Below, one piece after another: positions 28,136 to 36,236 of a stretch of 64,000 nt of DNA. Source of the stretch: Marinoscillum pacificum (GTDB lineage Bacteria > Bacteroidota > Bacteroidia > Cytophagales > Cyclobacteriaceae); contig NZ_JAMZMJ010000014.1 in assembly GCF_024714495.1 (NCBI RefSeq), positions 1 to 64,000 on the forward strand, given 5' to 3'. The translations under genes and the position numbers were made by a program. The first letter of the stretch is position 1. Each line of letters starts with the position of its first letter. The notes below the pieces were generated by a model. The model saw only the letters and a program-made list of their open reading frames with translations, was not told the DNA's origin and searched no databases.

Positions 28136-28164
28136 AAAGCCCAGGCTCCTGAGTCTGGGCTTTT
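28136..28164. terminator. bidirectional terminator
   Basis: AAAGCCCAG and CTGGGCTTT arms (28136-28144 and 28155-28163) with a 10-base loop, then TTCTGTTT on the plus strand. It lies between convergent genes, 22 bp after the AGCS stop. Confidence 0.85.
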
Positions 28165-28168
28165 CTGT

Positions 28169-29182
28169 TTATAAGAAATTGTTATAAAAATCTTCTACTG
28201 TTTTGTTCCAGTTTTCCAATCCCTGGGTTCTGAATTTGCTTAAGTAATTTGACGTCTCATTAAATTTTTTAACTGCTTCATTATATTCATTGATAGCCAG
28301 GTTGTATTCATCAATTTCTTGTTGCGTTAATTTATTCTTAGGTTTCGATTCTATTTTACCCTTCAAATCAGTCATATCCTTTTGTTTTATAAGGAAATCA
28401 ACCTGATCAGGGCTATACCTAACTGCTTCGCCATGGTAGAAATAAAGGAGTTGGTGGCAAGCTTCTTTAAGTGATTTATCACTGTAAAATGAATTGAGGT
28501 TATTTAGAGAATCCATGTCTGATTTGGAAATGCTGGCGAGAGTTTGTCTGAATTGCTCCATGTCACCAACATTGTTTTCTTCGAGTGCTGTGAGCATTTT
28601 TGTTTCATACCAATATGATTTATAAAAGAGTAAATAGACTTTATTGTAATAGTTAATTACCTCTCCTGCATTAGCTAGTTTCTTGGATAGCCTACTGTCG
28701 TTTTCAATAAGTTTGATATTGTGCACTTGCGCGAATTGAGATTGTCTGGCTCTAAGGCTGTTGAATGCTGCTTCTGTCTTTATATTTACTCGTTCTTTGG
28801 TTAGAATGTATGCTTCCATTGCATCATAGGATTCCTCGGCTACCTGTTCTAGGTCTATTATTTTTTCATAGTCACTTTTTAGTGTGAGTAATAATATATT
28901 TAGATAATCTCGAGTTTCATTTCTAAGAGCAGTTTCACCCTCAAAGGCACCTATCTGGGAGACTTCATACTTTGCTTTGTTAAGCGTGTTGATCAATTCA
29001 ATCCTTTTTTTATCAATTCTTCGAGCATTATTACCTCTAGAGACTTGTTTGATGTAGTTCCAGGTGTCTTTATTGATTGGTTCAAAAGGTTCATTGATTG
29101 ATGAAAAATATTCATATGCACTTTGCGAGTACCCATGCAATACAATTATTGAAAGTAGAACTGTCGATATAGTTTTGAGCAT
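28169..29182 (-). CDS. secreted helical protein linked to an S41 peptidase
   Basis: A 337-residue protein with a short signal peptide (hydrophobic 5-18, cleavage near GYSQ). The mature protein is predicted to be almost all helix, with several long stretches rich in L, E, K, Y and N (for example LEQVAEESYDAMEAYI; EYNEAVKKFNETSNYL), so coiled coils are likely. No catalytic motif is visible. The gene starts 2 bp after the stop of the large S41 peptidase, so the two are one operon. A partner or adaptor of the peptidase is a reasonable guess, based on order alone. It ends near the shared terminator. Confidence 0.68.
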   Translation of the reverse strand: MLKTISTVLLSIIVLHGYSQSAYEYFSSINEPFEPINKDTWNYIKQVSRGNNARRIDKKRIELINTLNKAKYEVSQIGAFEGETALRNETRDYLNILLLTLKSDYEKIIDLEQVAEESYDAMEAYILTKERVNIKTEAAFNSLRARQSQFAQVHNIKLIENDSRLSKKLANAGEVINYYNKVYLLFYKSYWYETKMLTALEENNVGDMEQFRQTLASISKSDMDSLNNLNSFYSDKSLKEACHQLLYFYHGEAVRYSPDQVDFLIKQKDMTDLKGKIESKPKNKLTQQEIDEYNLAINEYNEAVKKFNETSNYLSKFRTQGLENWNKTVEDFYNNFL

Positions 29183-29184
29183 AA

Positions 29185-31194
29185 TTAATCATTAGTTGTA
29201 GTTAAAATCCAGTCGTTAATAATGTGCATAGTTTCATTAAGAACAGGGTCTTCTTTGATAAGTAAGTTGTTGTAAACATTGGATGCACTGTCCAGCAAGA
29301 CCTCCGAATTGATAGCTTCTACAGAATACATTGCACTCGTATCGCTAACATCTTTTATGTTTTCTAATGGCCATTTGAACTCGTTATATTGAAGTTTTAG
29401 TACCATTTCGGAAGAAAATAGCTTATTCATCGTCTCTTGTAACTGTTTCATGTAATTCAATGCATGATTGGAAACAATTCGTTTTTCTGATTCCCTTTTT
29501 AAAAATTCAATTGGTTCATTTCTTATTAGGATTGGGTTGATTTTTTTGGAGGATTTGGGAAATGAAAGTGAGTAATTGCTATGCGCTTCATTTAGAAATA
29601 CGGAAGGTAAGCCGGATGGAATGTAAATGTCAGGCGAGACTCCTTTTTGCTGCAATGTTTCTCCATCAAATCGAAAAATTTCCAGCGAAGTGATTTTTGC
29701 ATAGCCAAACAATTCATAATTGTCATAAAGCGGGACCATGTCCTGACCCGAGGATTTTCCATAGGTTGTAGTCCCAACAATTAGTGTGTTGGGATAAGTT
29801 TGCAAAGTATTGGCAATAAGTTCAGAGGCTGAAGCCGAATATTCATTGACCATAATGACCAACTTTCCATCATATAAACGGCCTTTTTTGGTGTCTTTGA
29901 TTAATGTTGGTATTTCTGAGAGATTGCTTCTAGTTAAAAAAAGAGGGCCATAATCTATGAAAAGGCCAGCAAGGTTAATTGCTTCTTGAATGGATCCCCC
30001 TCCGTTACCCCTTAGATCAAGTATGATCGCGTCGGAGTTTGAAGCTTTCATTTGCATGATAAGTGTGGCAAGATCGTTCCCAGCAGATGTTCCTGCTCCA
30101 TCTTGAATAGCGTAAAAGCTAGGCAAGGCCAGGTATCCAACCTTCACCTTACTGGACGTTAAATAGTATCCAAGGCTGGTATTGAATGCATTCTCTGTGA
30201 CAGATTTTGTGAATTTATAGGCTCTTGTGATATGGTCTTTTGGACACTTTATTTTGACAGAGATTATTGAGTCAGCATGTCCATAAAAGTAATTGTACAT
30301 ATCTCCTTCTGAAAGGCAAGCAGGGTTTATAGAGGTTTGATTTTTCTCAATTCCGACAATTTCATCTCCTACATGTAACTCAGAGAAGGATACGGAAATT
30401 TTTGGACTCAATTCTGAAATGTAGTAGCCTGATCCACTAGGCTGTATGAAAAAACCAGGTGTGAATATTTGTGAGCTGAGGCTTGAATTAAAGATTTCAT
30501 TTTCTTCAAGAGAAAAATACTCCGTATGTGGATCAAAGGCTTGAGCATAAGTATTTAGGAAAGCATTGAAAACCATTTCTTTCAGTTTCCCATTTTCCAT
30601 AATTATGGTTTTAAGTTCACAAGTGGAGTTGTCAACTTCCTGTTTCCACTTTTCCATTAAAATAGCTTCTGGAGTAAGGCTGTCACCAAGAGTGGATAAA
30701 AGTGTGTTATACTTTATGTTTCTTTTCCATCGAGATTCAAATTCTGCCTCATCTTGAGCGTAAATAAGTGAATGACTATTGGGGACAAGAATAATTGAAT
30801 CATTTTCAGTGAAATTGCAAGTTTCTAGTGCTTCTAAAAATCGAATGGTTGTAAATATTCGGTCACGTAAATGGACATAACAACTGTCCATTATCATAGC
30901 GGACTCTTCCCAGTTTTGAGAAGTAAATGTTGTTAGTAATTCATTGATCTGAGATTCATCAGAGCGTAAGAAAAATCTACCTGTGGGGTCAATTCTGTTC
31001 ACCAGGGTCTTGCGGAAACGTTCATCAATTGAATCAGCTAGAGCCGCATATTGTACATGGTTTAATTCAATGTTTTCAATTAATACACTGAACCTATTCT
31101 GATCGGCTAGTCCGAAATGCTGTGAATTGGCAATATTGGTAATACTCAGGCCTATCAGGCAGAGTAGGAAAGTGATATTTCGATGCTTAATCAT
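29185..31194 (-). CDS. Tsp-like S41 C-terminal processing peptidase
   Basis: A 669-residue secreted peptidase with a signal peptide (cleaved near ANSQ). The N-terminal helical region (about 25-225, including LADSIDERFRKTLVNRIDPTGRFFL) resembles that of Tsp/Prc. A PDZ-like domain (about 245-325) and the S41 core follow: VGYLALPSFY, DLRGNGGGSIQEAIN, EYSASASELIAN (nucleophile Ser in SASASE) and GTTTYGKSSGQ (general-base Lys). The C-terminal 150 residues, with HALNYMKQL, are Tsp-like. It probably works in the periplasm on misassembled or tagged proteins. It is the first gene of a pair with the coiled-coil protein downstream. Confidence 0.85.
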   Translation of the reverse strand: MIKHRNITFLLCLIGLSITNIANSQHFGLADQNRFSVLIENIELNHVQYAALADSIDERFRKTLVNRIDPTGRFFLRSDESQINELLTTFTSQNWEESAMIMDSCYVHLRDRIFTTIRFLEALETCNFTENDSIILVPNSHSLIYAQDEAEFESRWKRNIKYNTLLSTLGDSLTPEAILMEKWKQEVDNSTCELKTIIMENGKLKEMVFNAFLNTYAQAFDPHTEYFSLEENEIFNSSLSSQIFTPGFFIQPSGSGYYISELSPKISVSFSELHVGDEIVGIEKNQTSINPACLSEGDMYNYFYGHADSIISVKIKCPKDHITRAYKFTKSVTENAFNTSLGYYLTSSKVKVGYLALPSFYAIQDGAGTSAGNDLATLIMQMKASNSDAIILDLRGNGGGSIQEAINLAGLFIDYGPLFLTRSNLSEIPTLIKDTKKGRLYDGKLVIMVNEYSASASELIANTLQTYPNTLIVGTTTYGKSSGQDMVPLYDNYELFGYAKITSLEIFRFDGETLQQKGVSPDIYIPSGLPSVFLNEAHSNYSLSFPKSSKKINPILIRNEPIEFLKRESEKRIVSNHALNYMKQLQETMNKLFSSEMVLKLQYNEFKWPLENIKDVSDTSAMYSVEAINSEVLLDSASNVYNNLLIKEDPVLNETMHIINDWILTTTND

Positions 31195-31369
31195 TAATGG
31201 TTACTAATAAACGGCTATTTTATGTTCAATTCTCTTAAATGCAAAGAAAACTATCGCTATTAAGTGAGTTTTATGCCATTCAACTTGATAACCAGCCGAT
31301 TGCAAAAGGGTAGTTCCAAAATTTACAATCCTTTTATATTTTCACGGTCGCTTAAACCAGACAACACAA

Positions 31370-32854
31370 ATGAAAACAACTATTTTATTCATTCTTATGG
31401 TGTCCACTATACTATCTGTGAATGCACAGAAGTTAGTCAAAACCATAAATGCCCAGGTAGATAAGGAAGAGCTAAGAAGTCATTTGTATTTTATTGCTTC
31501 TGATGCCATGAGGGGTAGAAATACAGGGACTGTAGAGAATGAAATTGCCGCTCAATACATTGCTTCTCGATTCGAGTCTTACGGTGTGAAACCAGCACCA
31601 GGCGCGGAATCCTATTTTCAGCAAGTGTCATTAATGAAATCCGTAAGCCCAAGAAAGGCAAGTCTTTCGGTCGGTGATAAATCATTTGAGCTGGAAACAG
31701 ACATGGTTTTCTACACAGCAAAGAATGGATCATTTGAAGGAGAAGTTATTTATGTAGGGTATGGACTGGAAGATGATTTGAAAGGTCTTGACTTAAAAGG
31801 TAAAGTTGTAGTTGCTAAAACAGGAAATGGTAATCCTAATGAGCGCTTGACTCCTTATACCATTCAAAAGCAGAAGGCTGTGAAAGAAGCTGGAGCGGTG
31901 GCTTTGATTGAGTTATTCAAGCCTGGTAGATATCCATGGAAGCTGATTCAATATTATTTCTCTGGTGAGAAATACAGTTTGTATGATGGGGAAGAAGGGC
32001 AGGAGAAGGAGGCAGGTTTCCCATCTGCGTGGTTACTTGATCAGGAAGGCGATCTGCTGTCCTATATTGAAGGGCTAGCTGCTGGAACAACTGCATCTCT
32101 GGAAGTTGGTGGACAGGGTAACCATGTGATTAAAGTTCCTAATGTGGTTGGTTACATCGAAGGAAGTGATCCAAAGTTGAAAGAAGAGGTTATTATGATT
32201 ACAGCACACTTTGATCATGTAGGTGTGAGTAAAGTAGATGGTGATTCTATCTGGAACGGAGCAAGAGATAATGGTATTGGTGTGGCTAATATGCTTACGG
32301 CAGCAGAATTTCTAGCTAAAAATCCTCCCAAAAGATCCATTGCTTTCCTTGCTTGTAATGCCGAAGAAAAAGGCTTACTTGGAAGTCGATGGTATGCAGA
32401 ACATCCAGTGATTCCTTTGGAAAAAACGGTATATGATTTAAATACTGATACTGGTGGTTACAATGACGTTACCAAGGTAACAGTAGTTGGATTTGAGCGT
32501 ACTTCGGTGACCAACTTATTTTCTACAGCGGCGTCAGCATTTGGGTTGGAAGCAATAGATGATCCTCTACCAGAAGAAAATTACTACGATCGTTCCGACA
32601 ATGTGAGTTTTGCAGCTAAAGGGGTGCCTGCAGTATCTTTTGATCCAGGATATACCGAAATGAACGAAGAGATTACTAAATATTATCATCAGCCCGCTGA
32701 TGAGCCGCAGACGTTGGATTATGACTACTTAACCAAGTACTCTAAGGCATACATCTATGCTGTTTCCTTAATTGGAAATTATAGTGGTGATTTATTCTGG
32801 ACTGCCGGAGACAAATATGAAGAAGCTGGCAAAGAGCTTTACGGTAGAGATTGA
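31370..32854 (+). CDS. secreted M28 family zinc peptidase
   Basis: A 494-residue aminopeptidase-like protein with signal peptide (cleaved near NAQ at 20). A PA (protease-associated) insert lies at about 120-230, where YVGYGLEDDLKGLDLKGKVVV is seen. The M28 zinc-binding sites are TAHFDHVG, ARDNGIGVAN (bridging Asp), CNAEEKGLLGS (Glu base and metal Glu), LNTDTGGY and YYDRSDNVSF; a C-terminal His-containing YYHQPADEP completes the site. It would release N-terminal amino acids or dipeptides from extracellular peptides. The gene is divergent from the S41 operon with 175 bp between start codons. A -7-like TATATTTT lies at about 31334-31341. Confidence 0.9.
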   Translation: MKTTILFILMVSTILSVNAQKLVKTINAQVDKEELRSHLYFIASDAMRGRNTGTVENEIAAQYIASRFESYGVKPAPGAESYFQQVSLMKSVSPRKASLSVGDKSFELETDMVFYTAKNGSFEGEVIYVGYGLEDDLKGLDLKGKVVVAKTGNGNPNERLTPYTIQKQKAVKEAGAVALIELFKPGRYPWKLIQYYFSGEKYSLYDGEEGQEKEAGFPSAWLLDQEGDLLSYIEGLAAGTTASLEVGGQGNHVIKVPNVVGYIEGSDPKLKEEVIMITAHFDHVGVSKVDGDSIWNGARDNGIGVANMLTAAEFLAKNPPKRSIAFLACNAEEKGLLGSRWYAEHPVIPLEKTVYDLNTDTGGYNDVTKVTVVGFERTSVTNLFSTAASAFGLEAIDDPLPEENYYDRSDNVSFAAKGVPAVSFDPGYTEMNEEITKYYHQPADEPQTLDYDYLTKYSKAYIYAVSLIGNYSGDLFWTAGDKYEEAGKELYGRD

Positions 32855-32864
32855 TAATACTGGG

Positions 32865-32906
32865 TTTTGGGTTCTAGGTATATTTTGATGATTCTAGAAC
32901 CTAAAA
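32865..32906. terminator. inverted repeat between convergent genes, likely terminator
   Basis: Arms TTTTGGGTTCTAG (32865-32877) and CTAGAACCTAAAA (32894-32906) form a 13-base inverted repeat with one mismatch around a 16-base loop. It lies between the stops of convergent genes. The T-rich edges fit a bidirectional terminator, though no long T-run follows. Confidence 0.65.
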
Positions 32907-32909
32907 CTT

Positions 32910-33512
32910 CTATATCTCAAAGTGTTTACGCACCACACCTTTCCAGATTTTATATCCCTTAGCGTTCATATGCAATTCATCTTCCAGGTAAAGTTCTGGC
33001 CTTGCTACCCCGTTTTCACTTAGCATAGAGTCAAAGATGTTGATCAATGAAGCTTTCTCCACATTCATCAATTCTTTTCGAATTAAGCTGTTAGTTAACT
33101 TGATCTCTGGCAAAAGGTAAGTTCTACTTGGACTGGGTTTTATGGTGATAAAATCCATCGGTGTATGTGGAAATGAAGTCCGAATAAGGCTTGCCAGCGT
33201 TCTGAATTTTTTAACCACTTTTTCTGGTGGGATTCCATTAGCCAGGTCATTATCACCTACATAGATAACAATGTGTTTAGGTTTGATTTTGGTGAAAAGA
33301 CGATCAAAGTAATAGATGCACCAAGAAAATGAAGAGCCTCCAAACCCGAGGTTCAGTACATTCAGTGGTGCCATATCTTCTTCTAATGATTCCCACAGTC
33401 GGATGGAAGAACTTCCATAAAAGACTGTGAGGTCTTCTTTGTTGGGAAAGTCTATGATCTTTTTTTCCAGATCCTCTATCTCGCTCTCAAACTCCATGTT
33501 AATGACTTCCAT
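32910..33512 (-). CDS. SGNH/GDSL-type hydrolase
   Basis: A 200-residue single-domain hydrolase. Block I is YGSSSIRLW (Ser nucleophile), block II has NLGFGGSSF (Gly), block III is YVGDNDLANG (Asn in GxND) and block V is DELHMNAKGY (Asp-x-x-His). This set defines SGNH hydrolases, which hydrolyse esters, lipids or acyl groups on sugars; the substrate is unknown. There is no signal peptide. The start at 33512 overlaps the upstream gene by 14 bp; the ATG at 33497 is equally good. The tight link with the acyltransferase fusion suggests a joint role in lipid or acyl-group metabolism. Confidence 0.85.
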   Translation of the reverse strand: MEVINMEFESEIEDLEKKIIDFPNKEDLTVFYGSSSIRLWESLEEDMAPLNVLNLGFGGSSFSWCIYYFDRLFTKIKPKHIVIYVGDNDLANGIPPEKVVKKFRTLASLIRTSFPHTPMDFITIKPSPSRTYLLPEIKLTNSLIRKELMNVEKASLINIFDSMLSENGVARPELYLEDELHMNAKGYKIWKGVVRKHFEI

Positions 33513-35445
33513 TGGTTGAAGGTTTTTTACTTTCTGAGATTGCTTTGGCTACATAATCCTTGAATTTGGATTGATAATCTGCCAAAAATGTTCTCATTTC
33601 AGTTTTGTCTTCCTGGTTGCGAATATAGTCAGATGCCTTAAAAGGAGGCAAAATCACACAGGCAAACCGATTGTTTCTCACGCGTTTATCAAAATTCGCA
33701 ACAGCAATTGGGACAATCCATGGCTCTTTCTTCATGGATAACGCTAATTTGAAGGCTCCAGGTTTGAAAGGACCTGGCGTTTCTTCTGTGGAATAGGAGT
33801 TGCCTTCTGGGCTAATGATCAGGTTTCCTCCTTTGCTCAAGTGAGCTCCAGCTTCGTTAAAAAACATTTGTCTGACCTGACGTTTTACTTTCTTGGTATT
33901 TTTTTCAGATTCTTCTGTGAAAACGTCAATGTGTCCAAGTCGCTGATAATATTCTTGATGAGCATATTCCTTGCTCATACCAATTCTAACTATCCTTAAC
34001 CCTGGATCATTGTATTTCTTCATCAAAATCATTGCGCTGATGAAGTGCGAGTCCAGCGTTATTTGAAATTGATTCGGCAGCGTGTTATAAGGATGATTTC
34101 TGAGATGGTTGTAAATAAAAATATTGCCAGACTCATCTGGAAGGTTTTCCATCCCTTTGATGAAATAGTTCTGATCATCGAATACCTTTTGATATTCACT
34201 TGCATTGATCTTTCTGATCTCATCGGGTTCCAGGTCTTTTGGAGCTTGCACTACGCTGTTATAGACATTCACAAGTCCGTTATAAAACTTGTGTTCTTTT
34301 CTGATTTCCTCTAGAAGTTCCCACGATGTATTGGCTATGTTCTTTTCCAGGGGAGTGCCTTGAATTTTCATTTTGTCAAGGGTGCTTAGCGCGTCGCCTA
34401 CTGTTATTTTATCCTCTAACAGGTGCGGAATTTTGTGTATCGGTGACCATAGGTCAAGACGGGCGCTGTTTTGATCTATGAGATTACTAATGGCAGTGAT
34501 CTCATGATTGAATCTTGAAGCTATGATTCGGGCCCGGATTGCCTGGAGCTGATGACTGATAAGCCAAAGTAGTCTTCTATGAAATGCCGGAGCAAATACC
34601 GGATTTAACTTCAAGATCCTCCCAAGTGTCTCTTTGGGGATGTAGTAAACCATCGTTTCCTGCACCGCATGAGCGTTGATCATATTGGGAAGGTCAATTA
34701 CTCCTCCCCAGCCAAGCACATATCCTGGTGTATTGATTTGTCGGAAACTGATGCTTTCTTCGTTGTGGTCAAAATGGCTGAAGCGAACTTTGCCAACTCC
34801 CAACACATAGAGTCCTTCTGGAGCGCCTCCTTGCTCATAGATGGTGTCATTGGCGCGATAGATTCTGCGTTCAAGTCCCTGAGCAATAAATTCCAGTGGC
34901 CCTTCTTCAAATATTTCAAAGAAGGAAGACTTTCGTAAGAATTTTACAAGGTCTTCATCTGGAGAATGTTGAGTGACGGTAAATTCCTCAGGTTTTAGTG
35001 ATTCCGTTATTGGAAGGGAAGGACCAACATCACTTAGTTTGGCTATCGCTCCTTTAATCAGATCTCGTGCATTTGCACATACTTCTCGTAAAAATATCGT
35101 GCCTGCTTCTGGATCAGATCGGAAGATGTCTTGCAGGGTATCGTGGCTCCATTGGATGAAAGTCGCTGACTTGCTGGCTACTTTTACGGTGGTAGCATAT
35201 CGCCCAGGAGGATTAAATCCACTCCATCCTATAGGAGCGAGCTTTTCACTCGATTGACCTACTTCTATTTCCCCCTTCGAATCATCAATTGACAATGAAA
35301 ATGTCACTGACCCTGTTTTCAACAGATAGAAGTTATTTGCCTTTGCAAACTGCTGAGTGAGAATCTGATCCTTTTTTAAACGAATCTCTGATCCTTGTGC
35401 CAGAATTTCACGGCTAATTGATGAATTGACATTAAAAGTCTTCAA
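33499..35445 (-). CDS. fusion of two cyclic-nucleotide-binding domains and a PlsC-like acyltransferase
   Basis: A 648-residue soluble protein. An N-terminal CNB domain (about 15-115), a second CNB domain (about 170-290, with FFEIFEEGPLEFIAQG and YEQGGAPEGLYVLGVGKVRF) and a linker lead to a C-terminal acyltransferase domain (about 415-620). The acyltransferase shows GNIFIYNHLRNHP in place of the usual NHxxxxD block, and ISPEGNSYS where PEGTR is usual; FKPGAFKLAL fits motif IV. The usual aspartate of the catalytic HX4D pair is not visible, so activity is uncertain. Start codon is TTG at 35445 (an in-frame TAA lies two codons upstream and there is no ATG nearby). It overlaps the SGNH hydrolase gene. 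Confidence 0.83.
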   Translation of the reverse strand: MKTFNVNSSISREILAQGSEIRLKKDQILTQQFAKANNFYLLKTGSVTFSLSIDDSKGEIEVGQSSEKLAPIGWSGFNPPGRYATTVKVASKSATFIQWSHDTLQDIFRSDPEAGTIFLREVCANARDLIKGAIAKLSDVGPSLPITESLKPEEFTVTQHSPDEDLVKFLRKSSFFEIFEEGPLEFIAQGLERRIYRANDTIYEQGGAPEGLYVLGVGKVRFSHFDHNEESISFRQINTPGYVLGWGGVIDLPNMINAHAVQETMVYYIPKETLGRILKLNPVFAPAFHRRLLWLISHQLQAIRARIIASRFNHEITAISNLIDQNSARLDLWSPIHKIPHLLEDKITVGDALSTLDKMKIQGTPLEKNIANTSWELLEEIRKEHKFYNGLVNVYNSVVQAPKDLEPDEIRKINASEYQKVFDDQNYFIKGMENLPDESGNIFIYNHLRNHPYNTLPNQFQITLDSHFISAMILMKKYNDPGLRIVRIGMSKEYAHQEYYQRLGHIDVFTEESEKNTKKVKRQVRQMFFNEAGAHLSKGGNLIISPEGNSYSTEETPGPFKPGAFKLALSMKKEPWIVPIAVANFDKRVRNNRFACVILPPFKASDYIRNQEDKTEMRTFLADYQSKFKDYVAKAISESKKPSTNGSH

Positions 35446-35598
35446 TAATTAGGATATTTATAATTAATTGAACTTTTATTAAAATTATGATCAAGAAAAT
35501 TATAAATATGTTGCGATAAATAAAATTATATTCATCACTAATTACGAAACTGCCAAAGAATATTATGGGTTGTTAGGAGAATTAAAAGGAGTAATTGA

Positions 35599-36069
35599 TC
35601 AAATAGGATCACGGTAGTTAACCGGGCTACATTGTGCAAACTTGACGTCTTTTGTCAATCCGAATCGATAGTTCTGGGCGAACTTATTTAGTAAATCTGC
35701 AAATTGGGTTGCTTGCTCTGCAGTGATTTCTCCTTCTTTGAAAGAATATAAGAAATAGTCTATTGATCCATCAGCAGCAAAATAGATACGATTAAAGCAT
35801 CTGATCTGACCACCCCATTTGAAGTCATTTTGGCTTAGGTAAGCACTCAATTCGTGCAACATGGAGTAATAAGCTGTAATGTAGTCTTCTTGTTGATCGG
35901 CAAATACAGCTTTGGATGCATCTGAGTGAATTCCACTTTGATACAAACTATCTAACAACTTAATATCCACTCCCAATGAATCCGCATGAGCAATTGGCAT
36001 AACCTGTTGCGCATTTGCAACATATCCGATGAACAGAATCGCGATGAAAGTGAGTAGTTGTTTTGTCAT
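35599..36069 (-). CDS. secreted protein of unknown function
   Basis: A 156-residue protein. The ATG at 36069 (MTKQLLTFIAILF) gives a signal peptide ending in NAQQ at about 20-22; the longer frame to 36114 adds a hydrophilic leader that would mask it. The mature part contains LHELSAYLSQNDFKWGGQIRCFNRIYFAADGSIDYFLYSF and a C-terminal segment with NYRFGLTKDVKFAQCSPVNYRDP. It has two cysteines that could form a disulfide. I see no family hallmark. It stands alone, between the TTG-started fusion gene and the CHAT gene. Confidence 0.68.
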   Translation of the reverse strand: MTKQLLTFIAILFIGYVANAQQVMPIAHADSLGVDIKLLDSLYQSGIHSDASKAVFADQQEDYITAYYSMLHELSAYLSQNDFKWGGQIRCFNRIYFAADGSIDYFLYSFKEGEITAEQATQFADLLNKFAQNYRFGLTKDVKFAQCSPVNYRDPI

Positions 36070-36236
36070 TCTATAGCTGTTGTTTATCAAAATTGGATGG
36101 CGAAAATACGTCATATACGGAGTAACAAAAAGTTGATGCTCGCTTAATTAGAACGAAACATGATGAGTGGGTATTTTCTGTAGATGAGCGAAATAGTTTA
36201 ATCCATTTCCTAAATTTGGATACAAACAACGCCACT

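Noticed and set aside
31264-31464. 66-codon plus-strand frame overlapping the M28 gene start
   Set aside because: Out of frame with the signal peptide of the M28 gene and ends inside it; composition is not protein-like and the promoter region lies within it.
35456-35507. 10-base A/T inverted repeat ATTTATAATT / AATTATAAAT
   Set aside because: Pure A/T with a 32-base spacer in an AT-rich region; expected by chance.
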